Origin: Coniella vitis
Lineage: Eukaryota > Ascomycota > Sordariomycetes > Diaporthales > Schizoparmaceae
Length of the DNA stretch: 64,000 nt
Reading direction: 5' to 3'
Assembly (NCBI GenBank): GCA_011317545.1
Contig: WUJK01000002.1
Span: 4,030,001-4,094,000 of the forward strand
Each line of letters opens with the position of its first letter. The first letter of the stretch is position 1. A model generated the notes under the pieces. It saw nothing but the letters and a program-made list of their open reading frames with translations, ran no database searches and had not been told where the DNA came from. The position numbers and the translations under genes are program-made. Positions 1 to 12,200 of this stretch are shown here, one piece after another.

Positions 1-2099
1 TCTTCATCGCTGCGGCTAGGCCAAGGCGACGGTGGCGTGTGGGCAGTGGGCGGAAATATCGAGCTGTACAAGCCGATTGCCGAGTATGAGGGCGCACATC
101 GCTACGATCCGCATTTCGAATGGGAGGAGGAGGACGAGCGCAGGCTCGTGAGAAGGGTATGCTGTGTTCCCCCTTTCCTTGTGCTTTTGTGTTGTCCAGT
201 CCTGCCAAAAAGTTTTGTTTTCCTTGTATTGTGGAAAGCAAGTAGTCGTTTTCCAATGAGCCCGACTGCCACTGGAGCCCTTGGGCAACGACACCAGGCC
301 AATATCAAGATGGCCTGGGTAAATCAAGAGGACATGTCCAGCAGAAGAGACAGGACGAGTAGAGGCTAACGCAGTGTTCCATCCAGATCGACTACAAGGT
401 CTGCTCCTTTGTGTGCTTCATGTTCTTTGCCCTCCAACTGGACCGCGGCAACATCGGCCAGGCGCTCTCGGACAACATGCTCAACGATTTGCACATGATC
501 ACGAACCAGTACAACTATGGCCAGACCATCTTTTTTCTCTGCTTCCTCTGCGCAGAGTTGCCCTCGCAGATGCTGTCCAAGAAACTCGGCCCGGATGTTT
601 GTAAGTCGATGTGCTCCCCGGGTGTCCATATTTCTCCCACTGTTCGAGGAAGAGCGGCGCAAGATATCCAACCAAGTCAGGGCAGAACGCAACAGGCAAA
701 GACTAACATGGCAACCAACCCTCTCTCCCAGGGATACCCATCCAGATGTGCCTCTGGTCCGTCGTCTCCATCGCTCAGTGCAGCATCAAAGACGTCAATG
801 GCTTCTACGCCACGCGCGCCTTGCTCGGCCTCCTGGAAGGCGGCTTCATCCCGGACTGCGTCCTCTACCTCAGCTTCTTCTACACCTCCAAGGAGCTTCC
901 CATCCGCCTGAGCTTCTTCTGGGGCTCCTACGTCTCCACGCAGATCGTCTCGGCGCTCCTGGCCTACGGCATCCTCCACCTCCGCGGAGCGGCCGGCTTC
1001 GCAGGCTGGCGCTGGCTGTTCGCCATTGAAGGCGGCCTGACCTTCCTCATTGGCGTCTTTGCCTGGTTCTACATGCCCCCCTCGCCCACCCAGACCGCCT
1101 CCTGGTTCCGCGGCAAAGACGGCTGGTTCAGCGAGCACGAGGAGAAGATCATGGTCAACCGCGTGCTGCGCGACGACCCGGCCAAGGGCGGCATGCACAA
1201 CCGCCAGGGCCTCACGCTCTCGCTGCTCTGGGAAGCCCTCTGCGACTACGACCTCTGGCCCGTCTACCTGCTCGGCCTGACGTGGGGCATCCCCGCGACG
1301 CCCATCACGGCGTACCTGACGCTCAACCTCAAGGCGCTCGGCTTCAGCACCTTTGAGACGAACCTGCTGACGATCCCGGCGTACGCGCTGTTCGGCATCC
1401 AGCTCTTCTTCTGGACCTGGTTCTCGGAGCGCGTCAACAGCCGCATGTGGACCGTGCTGGTCGCCCAGGTCTGGTTCCTGCCGCTGGTTCTGGGCCTGGA
1501 GCTCATGCCCTCGAATGCGAGCCCGTGGTCGTGGTATGCGTGCTCGGCGCTGTTGATTGGATATCCCTATGTCCATGCTATTCTGGGTGAGTTTCCGCTC
1601 GTCATCTTGTGGCGGTTGGGGGGAGAAATAGATGTGCAAACAGAAGGAAGTGGCGTAGCTAATTCTCAAAACACAGTGTCCATCACATCACGAAACGCAG
1701 GCTCCGTTCGAACACGAACAGTCGGCAGTGCGTTGTACAACATGGCCGTCCAGGCCGCCAGTATCATCGCTTCCAACGTAAGCCTTCTCTTTTTGCCACT
1801 TTCTCCTCTCATCTTCAGCCTTTCGCATCCGACCATCATCATCATCTAACAAAACCCCCCTCCCACAACAGATCTACCGCACCAGCGACGCTCCCGACTA
1901 CCGAACAGGCAACAAGGTCCTCATCGGCATCATCGCCTGGTCCACCGTCGTCACCATCGCCACCAAATTCTACTACGTCTGGCGCAACAAAAAGCGCGAT
2001 GCCATTTGGAACGCCATGTCCCCCGAGGAGCGCGACACCTATCTGCGCACCACGACAGACCAGGGAAACAAGAGACTGGATTTCCGGTTTGCGCATTAG
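1..2099 (+). CDS. MFS transporter, allantoate permease (Dal5/Tna1-like) family, 5' partial
   Basis: Plasma-membrane proton symporter of the anion:cation symporter branch of the MFS; relatives carry allantoate, nicotinate, pantothenate, biotin or similar organic anions, and the substrate here cannot be read from sequence. Five exons: 1-156, 387-600, 732-1586, 1677-1777 and 1872-2099, all with GT/AG borders and matching phases. The frame is open to the window edge, so the N terminus is missing; 517 residues are visible. Family hallmarks are the acidic N-terminal tail before the first helix (FEWEEEDERRLVRR), LDRGNIGQALSDNM in helix 1, the helix 4-5 stretch with FYATRALLGLLEGGFIPD, the SRNAGSVRTRT motif, ASNIYR, and the C-terminal GNKRLDFRFAH, which is nearly invariant in this family. 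Alternating hydrophobic segments fit about 12 helices. Intact apart from the window cut. Confidence 0.9.
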
Positions 2100-2779
2100 A
2101 AAGAAGGAAAAAAAGTTTATCTTCTCTATTTTTTTTTTTTGTAAGGCGACGGGAGTGATTCGATTTAAATCATTTCTTTTTGTTATACGGCATGGTTGAG
2201 ATGGGCAAGAAAATTGAAAGACTTTGGCGGGAAAGTTCGGGTTGAAATTATTGAGTAGAGGAGAATATCCGTTGGAGAATATAATACAAAGCAGTCGTGG
2301 TAATTCCTGGCGCAATTGTTTCTTCCCAGATTCTCTCGTCTTGGGCGTCTTCGTACAGCTCACGAAGCATAAGAGCTTGATTCCATGAAACAACACGGGA
2401 GCATCTATGTAAATTTCTGTTGGACAGTGAAACTGAAACAAAAACAACACCATAAATAATAAACCGTCGTACGTTTTCAAATCCATATGAATATCATAAG
2501 AGGCTAAGAATGGCTTGCTATCACTTTTATCAGCAACAAATATGCACAGCATCATCAGCTCGTACATTTTCCCGGTCCATCTTCGAACCCCCAGAACGCG
2601 TCGCCAAAGAACAAGCACCGAATCAAACATACAGTAAAAGCTCTCTCTCAAAATTCAGAAATGAGAGGGGTATAAGCCAGGCGACATATATCAACACGCT
2701 GATAATCAGCAAAAGATCAAGACACACAATATCAGCCGTCAAGCATCCTGCGCAACAGACGCGATCGATCCTCCTCGTC
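2100..2779. other. Convergent 3' intergenic, MFS transporter / RING-TRAF gene
   Basis: AT-rich spacer between two convergent genes. It should hold both 3' untranslated regions. A T-rich run lies at about 2130-2141. No coding signal or repeat seen. Confidence 0.6.
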
Positions 2780-4486
2780 CTACATCCGCGCTCGATCGAT
2801 TTGATCACTCAGACGACGCTCCGCAGCCGCTCCCGCCGCCGAGCTGGCCTCGCCACTACCGCCATCCCTCCCCGTTGAGTTCTCCGAAGAAGACCTCGAA
2901 GCTGCGTTGATCCCACTACTAAAGTTATTCTGGCGCTGCTGCAACCGGCCAATACTCCTAAGCCATCGGACCTGCATTTCCAGCGAGCCCAACCGACCGT
3001 TCACATCATGCTGGCTCTCCTCCAGCGGCTTGAACCGATTCTGCAGCACGACAAACTGGCGTGCGCCCTGATCGTGCAAATACTGCAGCACCTCTGAGTT
3101 GCGCGTATCGAGCTCTGCCAACAATCCCCCAGCCGCGGCGCTCCCGGATCCCCCAAAGTCAAACGACGCCATGACTTGCTTCTCCCGCTGCTCGGCAACA
3201 GCCGCCTTGAGCGCCTCGTGTTCGGCCACGAGCATCTGGTGTTCCGCTTCGAGCGTGTCGAGCTTGCTCTGTGTATCGTGCAGTTGGCCCCAGACTTGCT
3301 GCACCTGCTGCGACAAGCGCGCATTCTGGTGGACGACCGACTCGGCCGCGTCGATTCGCTGCATGAGGCGGTCCTGGAGTTGGCCCAGCTTGCCGTAGAG
3401 ACACCTGGCTTCGTGCTCGCGGAGATCGCAGCGTTTCGCTTGGACCAAGCAGCCCTCGCTGGTGTAGGTGCATTCTGCGGTCTCATTCCAGCACTTTTCC
3501 TGGTGTGCGGCGAGCTGGTCGCGGGGCACGCGTTCGTGGCACGTGTCGCACTTTTTGATGTACGTCGGGCAGTCAAGCATGAGGTGTTCGTATTGGCAGG
3601 CCTTGACAATTTCTCCATTGCAGTAATTGCAGACTGTGTCGTAGTGCTGGCACTCGGGGCCTTGCGAACCGCGACTTATGAGCTTGGCGCAGCCCCTAAC
3701 CACGCAGTGGGCTTTGGTGAAGCGGCAGTTGGAGCGAATGTGGTGCACGAGTGTCGAGCGAGGGCCCGTCCACGTGCAGAGGCGCGAGTTGTTGGGGCAT
3801 TTGACCTCGAGGTGGTCGAGCATGGCGATGAGCACCCGACCGCAGGGCCGTGTGACGTGCTCTGCAGGTGAGTTCCCGTTGCCGGGAGCCCATGTGGAGA
3901 GGTCGAGCGATGTTCTGCAGATGGGACAAGGCCGCTCAGGGTTCTGATGGGGGCCGCGGTTGATCATATCCAGATACAGGTCGAGGCATGGCCGGCAAAA
4001 GGTGTGATCGCAGGGGCACGTCGACACAGGGAGGTCAAAGGGAGTGCGGCAGATGCTGCACAAGAGGTTATCGTCAACCTTGGCCACGTAGTCGAGAGCC
4101 TGCCAGTCGATGGGCCAGGGCACCTCACACTCCTCGGCCGTTCTGTGATACTCAAGCTGGGAAGAGGAAGGGGAGGCTAGAGAGTCGTGCGAAGACTCTT
4201 GGCTGTGAGGCTCGTTCGAGGTCCCTGGGTTCGTACTAGCGCCCCTCGAAGACGCTGGAAGCTGGCGTCCAGGCTGGATTTGAAGCCGAAGTGACTCGGT
4301 TTCGGGACTTCCAGTTGGCTCGATCGGCACCGCTGTGCCAAATAACCGGGCCATTTCCTGAGCGATTTCTACAGTCCTGTCGAATGGCTCTGCCGGCGCT
4401 GCTGTGCCAAACAAACGAGCTCGTGCCCATGCCCTGGGCCGTTCTGCGTCGTATTCCTCGCCGACTGGAGTGTTGTTGGGCGGCAT
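2780..4486 (-). CDS. RING finger and TRAF-type zinc finger protein with coiled coil
   Basis: Probable E3 ubiquitin ligase or scaffold. Single exon, 568 residues, ATG at 4486. Residues 1-120 are low-complexity and contain a near-exact repeat (ARLFGTAAPAEP at 23-34 and ARLFGTAVPIEP at 46-57). A C3HC4-type RING follows at about 143-190 (CSIC, then the Cys/His cluster around CDHTFC, then CPIC). After it come several TRAF-type CXnC/H fingers at about 220-350 (for example CPNNSRLC, CNYC, CDTC and CTYTSEGC). A coiled coil (about 355-450) and a Ser/Gly-rich tail complete it. The RING, TRAF fingers and coil are in the same order as in animal TRAFs, but no MATH domain is visible. Such fungal TRAF-like proteins are mostly uncharacterised, so target and pathway are unknown. 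The upstream spacer is shared with no close neighbour. Confidence 0.8.
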   Translation of the reverse strand: MPPNNTPVGEEYDAERPRAWARARLFGTAAPAEPFDRTVEIAQEMARLFGTAVPIEPTGSPETESLRLQIQPGRQLPASSRGASTNPGTSNEPHSQESSHDSLASPSSSQLEYHRTAEECEVPWPIDWQALDYVAKVDDNLLCSICRTPFDLPVSTCPCDHTFCRPCLDLYLDMINRGPHQNPERPCPICRTSLDLSTWAPGNGNSPAEHVTRPCGRVLIAMLDHLEVKCPNNSRLCTWTGPRSTLVHHIRSNCRFTKAHCVVRGCAKLISRGSQGPECQHYDTVCNYCNGEIVKACQYEHLMLDCPTYIKKCDTCHERVPRDQLAAHQEKCWNETAECTYTSEGCLVQAKRCDLREHEARCLYGKLGQLQDRLMQRIDAAESVVHQNARLSQQVQQVWGQLHDTQSKLDTLEAEHQMLVAEHEALKAAVAEQREKQVMASFDFGGSGSAAAGGLLAELDTRNSEVLQYLHDQGARQFVVLQNRFKPLEESQHDVNGRLGSLEMQVRWLRSIGRLQQRQNNFSSGINAASRSSSENSTGRDGGSGEASSAAGAAAERRLSDQIDRARM

Positions 4487-5541
4487 CGCAGCGAGACAAG
4501 TTTGGAGTCACCGCGGCTGTGACCCGTATTAGCTCCTTGCTTCACCTGGTCTAGGACGTGCAAGTGATCAGCTTACCTTGGCTTGGAAGGTCTGTCAGGT
4601 CCAGACGCCCTCTCTTGCGCGGCGCGTATGCAGGGCGATATCAAGACTGGTTGTTGCAAGCTGTGGCGGAGAGAGGAGGAGTAAACGGTCTTGTGAAACG
4701 GGCGAGAGGCGAGAGCAGTTCGAACCGAAGTACTTGTCGCGCGTTTCAAAACACGGACCGACGGTGCGATGTGCTCGTTTGCTCGGTGTGATACGGGCAT
4801 GTATTTGTTCCTTGAGGAGGTGGCACAGGGCGCAATTAGTCAGGACTGCCAACTAGCTTGCTTTTTGAAGCTTTCATCTAAAGGGGCTCGTTCTTGTTGA
4901 TTGTAAATATCAACGACATGAAGGATGACAGGGGAGACTACCCAAGTAAATCATGAATGCAGCTAGTGTTGGCCTCTGTAAGGCACTGAACACCATCCGG
5001 TAGAAGGGAGCTGCTTCGGGGCCTAATGAGCCGCTGACTTATCCTTGGGTCCCTGAGAGCAGGTGCTGGGTGGAGGAGCCAAGAGTGCTGATTCGACTAA
5101 GCATGTGCAGAGAATAAGCCACCGAAACAACAGACCTTCAATCTCATTTATATACATTCCAGAGCGAAGGTACACAGAAGCTAGATTGTCACTTGCCGTC
5201 TTGGAAGCCATAGACGTGAGCAAGTAGCATGGCATTCATATCAGCTCAAAGGTCAAAAGTAAAGGTGCTTGCTTTTGTGGGAAAATGAGCCAAGGACTTG
5301 TAACACAGTATCGAATAGATCAAGTACATGGTTTGTATACTTGGCAACCATAAAACACAATACTTTGTAGACTATATAGTATGTACATAGTATGAGCAAG
5401 TACCGGAATGCCTTTGCTTTTGATCAACATATGCTGGTCACTATTTAAGTACTGAGCACTTGACTACTTATCAACAACAAAAGCACAGAACCATAAAGTC
5501 CTGGAGTAGCCAGTGATGGGGTACTTGAACCAGTAACCTCC
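4487..5541. other. Intergenic, promoter side of RING-TRAF gene and 3' side of ALDH gene
   Basis: About 1 kb without a supported gene. The right half (about 5230-5470) is AT-rich and contains a TATGTACATAGTA palindrome-like element at about 5382-5394 that recurs elsewhere in the window. Short open frames on both strands have no recognisable protein features. Confidence 0.5.
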
Positions 5542-7124
5542 CTAATAAGGAGAAACCTTGGAAATGTGAATGCTTTGCGTATAGCAATAGCTCAGCAGCC
5601 CCTGCTTACCCAACTCACCTCCCAGCCCACTCGACTTGAAACCTGAAAAGAATGCATTCTCGTTTGGTATCTCAAACTTGTTGATGTAAACGGACCCTGC
5701 CTCGACTCTCCGGGCGAGGCGCTCGGCATATGCAACATCCCGGGAGTATATAGCCGCGCCAAGGCCTGCATTTTCCAGGTTGACACGGGCAAGCACATCC
5801 TTTTCGTCACGCCATCTGAGAATGGGAATGATGGGTCCTGTATGGTTGTGATGATTAGTCAATTGGTAGCTGTACTCCAGGAAAAAGCCTGTTCCCTTTG
5901 CAAAACTCACCAAACTGCTCTTCCTGCACGACCAGTGCGTCTTCTGTCGCATCAGACACGATTGTTGCAGGAACCCAGTAGCCCTTTTCTGGTATGCCGT
6001 GCTCAAAGCTTTCCGTCTTGAGCCCTCGCTCTTTGGCATCTGCAAGTATACGCTTGACAGTATCAAGCTGCAGCTTGTTGGACACGGGCCCAAACAAAGA
6101 GGGCGCATCCTCCTCGTCAACAATCTGGTACTTCTCCTTGACCTCTTGTCTGAATTTAGCCAGAAAAGCATCATAAACGTCCTCATGCACGTATATGCGC
6201 TTGGTGGCAACACACATTTGTCCTGCGTTGAAGAAGCTTCCTGTCGCGGTCTGCTCCACCGCTTGGGCAATATCGACGTCTGGACAAACAATTGCTGCGT
6301 CGTTACCGGCTAATTCGAGAGTCAGTCTTTTGAGAGTAGGCGCACAGGCCGCCATGATTTTCTTGCCCGTCGCAACGGTGCCTGTGAAAGAGACCTTGGC
6401 AATCTTTTCATGAGTGGTCATCTTGGCGCCGAGGTCCGCGCCGCCGTTTAGTGCTTGGAAGACACCGGGAGGCACAACGGCCTGGCACAGCTCAACGAGC
6501 TTCAGGACCGCATAGGGCGTAAACGGTGATGGCTTAACAATAACACAGTTGCCGGTGATGAGGGCTGATGCAATCTTGATGGTCGAAAGAATGACCGGGA
6601 AATTCCAGGGGCAGATTGCAGCCACAATGCCGAGAGGCTGGTGAGTCGCCAGTATCTTGACCTCGCTGTCTTCGTGCTGCACGTGATCCTCTGGTGCTTG
6701 GCTGGCTGCAAAATCAAAGTATGTCAGCAATTGCTACATGTACTTTGATATGTGCAGCATGCGCCTAGTTTGACATACCGATGACCTTGATTTGCCTGGT
6801 GGTGTTGCCAATCTCAATCTGGCCCAACAATGTAGACTTGCCCGTTTCCTTCCTTGCAATATCTGCCAGCTCGGCCGCATGTTCTTCGATCACCTGGCAG
6901 ATCTTGCCTAGCACTTCTTGGCGTTCTGATAGCGTGCTCCATTTCCACGATTGAAAAGCCTTGGCTGCTGCCGTGACTGCTTCCTCCAGGTCCTGGGTGG
7001 TTGCAATGGGAACTTCCCACAGGAGTTCCTCGGTTCGCGGGTCGGTCACGCGGTGCGTATTCTTCGCCGTGCGCTCCTCACCATTGATGATGTTGTAGAA
7101 CCTGCGGTCACCAGCGGAACCCAT
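5542..7124 (-). CDS. NAD(P)-dependent aldehyde dehydrogenase
   Basis: Oxidises an aldehyde to the carboxylic acid with NAD(P)+. Three exons on the minus strand (7124-6779, 6705-5911, 5837-5542), phases consistent, giving 478 residues, the usual ALDH length. Catalytic residues are present: Asn150 in PWNFP (oxyanion hole), Glu246 in LELAG (general base) and nucleophile Cys280 in GQMC. The Rossmann stretch FTGTVATGKK (222-231) carries the nucleotide-binding glycines. The LELAGNDAAIV variant of the usual LELGGK motif marks a fungal subgroup related to betaine/salicylaldehyde-dehydrogenase-like enzymes; the substrate is unknown. There is no obvious targeting peptide (MGSAGDRRFYN) and no peroxisomal SKL-type end (ends VSPY), so probably cytosolic. 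It is divergent from the xanthine dehydrogenase gene, but the 2.1 kb between them makes a shared promoter only a possibility. Confidence 0.92.
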
Positions 7125-9235
7125 TGTGATTGATTTGTTTGCCAGTGCTTGCTAGCCTATGACGAGTGGAGGTGGGATCTTGCTTCAATTTGTTTTTATC
7201 ACAGACACGAAACAATCAAGACCATATCTATCCGTACTCAGCAGGTGGTGCAATTGAAAAGGGTCAGACCAGCCAAATCAGCGGAAAGGAATCGGGGTGT
7301 GCAGAAGGAGCGAGAAATGAGAGTACATATATAGTACATAATACCTACATGGGAGGCACGGAGATATATGTATATGCGGTGCTTCCTGGAATCTTTTCCG
7401 CCGTTGGTGGGCTCGAAAGTGATCCATCATCCTTATGTCCAGCCTTGACGCCGTTCGCTACGCTTGTAGAGTAGAGCGAATTCGCCGGGCAGGCTGTCAC
7501 TAAAGGCGTGCCGAAGATTTCGCTGAGTGCGCCATGTGGGGCAGTATTTTGTTGGCCGGTTCAGGATGGGTCTCGGCCCTACACATAGTACCGTGTTCAT
7601 AGTATTATGTATTGGATACTATGATATTTTAGGTCCATCTTTTGCTCAGTCCCGGAGGTACGAATGCAACCGTTGGCGGTGCAAAGTGCCCAGTTCTCTC
7701 AGAAGTCGGCCTCGTTCCACTTATCGCGACATTATCAGAGCTTCTTGCTTGGCGTAGCGGCGCTTGACCAAGGGCCTAGACTTGGTATACGTAGGTACGT
7801 ACTTTGTAGTATAGCAATGACAGGTGCCAGACTGCTGGGTTATCGAACCAGCGACGGTACCTGGAAGCAGACATATCAGTGGGTACGATGTGTTTGAGAC
7901 CGTCTGATGTTGCAGTTACCCCCTGATTCCCAAGCTCCGGGTACGACCATGACACTTTGCGAGTGGCATCATGAATGCGCACCGTGCCAATGGTTATGCA
8001 GCAATGCAATGCAAAGCAATCGCAAAAGAAGCACAATCGTAACGCAGCGCAGCGCAGCGCACGTGGGGCTACATAGTAATTGCTACCCAGCCCGTCCTGC
8101 AGGGCCCCTCCTCATGGCTTGCCAGTTGTTGAGTGAACATTCGAGAAGACATAGAGTGGACAGTGGTGTTCGGCAGATTGGACGATGTCAAGAACCTGGA
8201 ATGCGAGGACTGCTGAACGCACATTTCGACCATCTGATCAGCCCTATGTACTTGAGTATCTGAGTCCTACCAATGGGAATCTGGGCCTACATGTTGGGTC
8301 GCTCTGAAGGATGGGGAAAGAACGGCCTGGGCGGGCACTAGCACTTGCCGTCTTGTGCGGGTGCTCTCTGCACATCGAGTACAAGTACATTGTGAAGTCA
8401 GGTATCGTTACGTAGAAGTTGGGATGCGTGACTGGTCCTGGTCGTACCGTGTATTTATCATTGTAGGTTTTCTTTTATGGCGCCTCAATCGATGCGTCTC
8501 TTGGGGATTGTTCGCCGCTGGCCGTTTGTGCCACCCCACATGTTGCAGCCGGACCAGGCCGCTTGTTTCTGCCGAAGCGGACCAGTGCTACTAGGTAAAT
8601 AGTACATATATGGTAGTACAGACTTCAAGTACGAATCATGTACCGTGTACAGTGCTGCAGCGCAGGTCACTTAACATAGTGGTGGGCAATGTTCATAGGC
8701 AGACAGCTGACAAATCCTTACATACATTGTAGCAGCTACCATGTACGTAGGTAGTTTGGAGCAATCGCTGGAGCCATTATTCCCACTAGAACCCACTGGG
8801 AGGGTTTGGTATACATAGTAGACTCGCCGAATCGCCTCAGTAGAATTACAACCTAGTACACCAAACCGCATAAGCACTACCATGTATCGTAGTATACACA
8901 CGTTTTGTGGCGACTCAGCCTGGAGGCTTCTTACTAGCACTACAATGTGCAGGCCGGACCAAGCACGGGGCACTGGAAGGCGGCGGCTTCCGCTATCTCC
9001 GCCACGAGCATGCGTGGCGGCACGGGGAAGGCGCTGCAACCAATCCCGCTAGCCTGCTTTGTTATCAAACAACGTCGACGCTGTTCTTGTCCTTTCTCAT
9101 CTTGCGGTTCCTTCAACGTCTGAGGCTAGCCTCATCCTCTCATTCTTCTCAGCCGCCCGATGCTGCTGTTGCAGTAGTACGGCATGTGCATGCATCAAAT
9201 TCTATCATCTTCAACCCAGCACCTTGTCTCGCAGC
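7125..9235. promoter_or_regulatory. 2.1 kb divergent intergenic region, ALDH / xanthine dehydrogenase
   Basis: Must contain the promoters of both divergent genes. No protein-coding signal is visible. It is dense in TA-rich half-palindromes: TACATAGTA at 8070-8078 and 8812-8820, ACATAGTA at 7583-7590, and related GTACATA forms near 7335 and 8600. A short GCAGC tandem (aacgcagcgcagcgcagcgc) lies at 8041-8060. I looked for a UaY-type CGG-N6-CCG inverted element (purine induction) and did not find one. Confidence 0.5.
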
Positions 9236-12200
9236 ATGGCTCCCAGCGCAATATCGCCAGAGCGGCAGGCTCCAGCGCTTGACGACCTGACAACCGCCTT
9301 TGATGATACTCTCCGGTTCTATTTGAACGGCACCCGAGTGGTTCTCGACGAGATTGACCCAGAAATCACGTTGCTTGAGTATCTCCGAGGCATTGGCTTG
9401 ACAGGAACTAAACTGTAAATGAAGCACCCAATTTTGACATAGTACGAAAGCAACGGCCAATGCTGACCTGATATTGCAGCGGCTGCTCAGAGGGAGGTTG
9501 TGGTGCCTGCACTGTTGTCGTCTCTCAGTACAACCCGACGACCCAGAAGATCTACCATGCCAGCGTCAACGCCTGTCTGGCACCATTGGCTAGCGTTGAT
9601 GGGAAGCATGTCATCACAATCGAGGGCATAGGCAATGTCAAGTCTCCTCACCCAACCCAAGAACGCATTGCCAAGGGCAATGGCTCCCAGTGCGGTTTCT
9701 GTACCCCGGGTATTGTCATGAGCCTATATGCCCTTCTGCGAAATAACGACGCCCCAACGGACGAGGATATTGAAGAGGCCTTTGACGGCAATCTGTGCAG
9801 ATGTACTGGGTATAGACCCATTCTCGACGCAGCGCGGACCTTCACTGCTGGAGCCGGGTGCGGAAAGGCAAAGACCAATGGCGGCAGTGGTTGTTGCATG
9901 GAGAATGGAAATGCAAACGGCGGCGGATGCTGCAAAGACAAGAAGGGAGTGGATGGAGACCAACAACCCATCAAGAGATTCACGCCGCCTGGTTTCATCG
10001 AGTATAATCCGGATACCGAGCTCATCTTCCCGCCGGCACTTAAAAGGCACGAATTTAAACCCTTGGCTTTTGGCAACAAGAAGAAGAAGTGGTACAGACC
10101 GGTTACCATGCAACAACTACTCGACATCAAGAGAGCGCATCCCGCAGCCAAGATCATAGGTGGCAGCACGGAAACGCAGATCGAGGTCAAGTTCAAGGCT
10201 ATGAAGTACCCTGCATCCGTGTTCGTCGGAGATATACCAGAGCTGCGACAATACTCGTTCAACGACGACCATATCGAAGTTGGTGGAAATGTCATATTGA
10301 CGGACCTTGAGGACATCTGCCTTGAGGCGATCAAACACTACGGACGCGAGAGAGCACAGGTGTTTTCAGCCATGCACAAACAGCTGAAATACTTTGCTGG
10401 ACGCCAAATCAGGAATGTTGGCACACCAGCTGGAAACCTGGCCACGGCATCGCCCATTTCTGACCTCAACCCCGTCTTGACTGCCGCAGAAGCGGTGTTG
10501 ATTGCAAAATCAGCGACAGAAACGACCGAGATACCCATGTCGGGCTTCTTCAAGGGGTACAGGCGGACAGCCCTTGCACAAGACGCCATCATCGCCTCGA
10601 TACGCATTCCGCTTACCCGTCCCAAGGATGAGTTCTTTAGGGCGTACAAGCAGGCCAAAAGAAAGGACGACGATATAGCCATTGTCACTAGTGCCCTCCG
10701 CGTGAGGCTTGGGGATGGCCGCATCGTCCAGGAAGCTAACCTCGTGTACGGTGGCATGGCAGCGTGGACCATCGCTGCCAAACAGGCCAATGAGTTTTTG
10801 GTTGGCAAAAAATTCGATGAGCTCGAGACTCTCGAAGGCGCCATGAACGCATTAGAACAAGACTTCAATTTGCCGTTCAGTGTGCCAGGTGGCATGGCTT
10901 CTTACAGGAGAGCACTTGCATTGAGTCTTTTCTACCGCTTCTACCACGAAGTAATGCTCGAATTGGGAGGTAGCGAGAACCTGGATGAACAAGCGGTAGA
11001 CGAGATTGAAAGAGAAATATCCACTGGACAGACTGACGACACTGCGACATTGGACTACCAGCAAAACATTGTCGGCAAGGCGAATCCTCACCTTGCAGCA
11101 CTGAAACAGACTGTTGGTGAGGCGCAATACACAGACGACATACCAAGGATTGCTGGTGAGCTTTACGGTTGTCTGGTCCTCTCCACCAGAGCGCACGCCA
11201 AAATCAAGTCTGTTGACTTCACTGCTGCTCTGGATGTTCCCGGTGTCGTGGACTATGTGGATCGCAACGATATGCCGAACACCGAGGCAAACCACTGGGG
11301 AGCACCGCATTTTCAAGAGGTCTTCTTTGCCGAGGATGAAGTCTTTACAGCAGGCCAGCCCATTGCCTGCATCTTGGCGACATCACAGCAAAAGGCTGTT
11401 GAGGGTGCACGGGCTGTCAAGATCGAATATGAAGATTTGCCTGCCATATTTACTATTGAAGAAGCCATTGAGAAGGACAGTCTCTTCAATTTCTTCCAGC
11501 AAATCAAGAAAGGAGACCCAGAAGAGGCTTTTAAGAAGTGCGACTACACCTTTACTGGCATTGCTAGGATGGGTGGACAAGAACATTTCTATCTGGAGAC
11601 CAACGCTTGTCTTGCCATTCCTAAGGAGGGCGGAGAAATGGAAATTTGGTCAAGTTCTCAAAACTGTAATGAGTCGTGAGTATACCGCATCCCCAATCCC
11701 AATGCTGCCGTGAGATATTGTTTATTGATGCGATAACTTTCTCCAGTCAAGCTTATGCTGCGCGTGCTCTCGACGTGCAAGCCAACAAAATTGTGGTCAA
11801 GGTGAAACGTCTGGGGGGTGGCTTCGGCGGCAAGGAAACGCGTTGTATTCAGCTGAGTACGATTCTCGCACTCGCAGCTCAAAAGACGCGGAAGCCCGTC
11901 CGTTGTATGCTCACTCGTGAAGAGGATATGGTCACGTCGGGGCAAAGGCACCCTTTTCTGGGCCGGTGGAAGATTGGTGTCAACAAAGACGGCAAGATTC
12001 AGGCGCTCGATCTCGACATCTTTAACAATGGCGGTTGGTCCTGGGATCTTTCTGCTGCCGTCTGTGAGCGGGCAATGACTCACAGTGACGGGTGTTACAA
12101 CATCCCCAATGTCCACGTTCGCGGACGAATTTGCAAGACAAACACCATGAGCAATACAGCTTTCCGTGGATTCGGTGGCCCGCAAGGACTGTTCATTGCG

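Noticed and set aside
677..1669. 330-codon minus-strand frame over the MFS transporter
   Set aside because: Composition shadow of a strongly conserved gene on the opposite strand (Glu/Arg-rich).
7836..7860. tRNA-like B-box (GGTTCGATAAC on the minus strand)
   Set aside because: The B-box consensus is GGTTCGANTCC; no acceptor stem, D arm or A box at proper distance. Other GGTTCGA sites (for example 45716, 47345) fail for the same reason.
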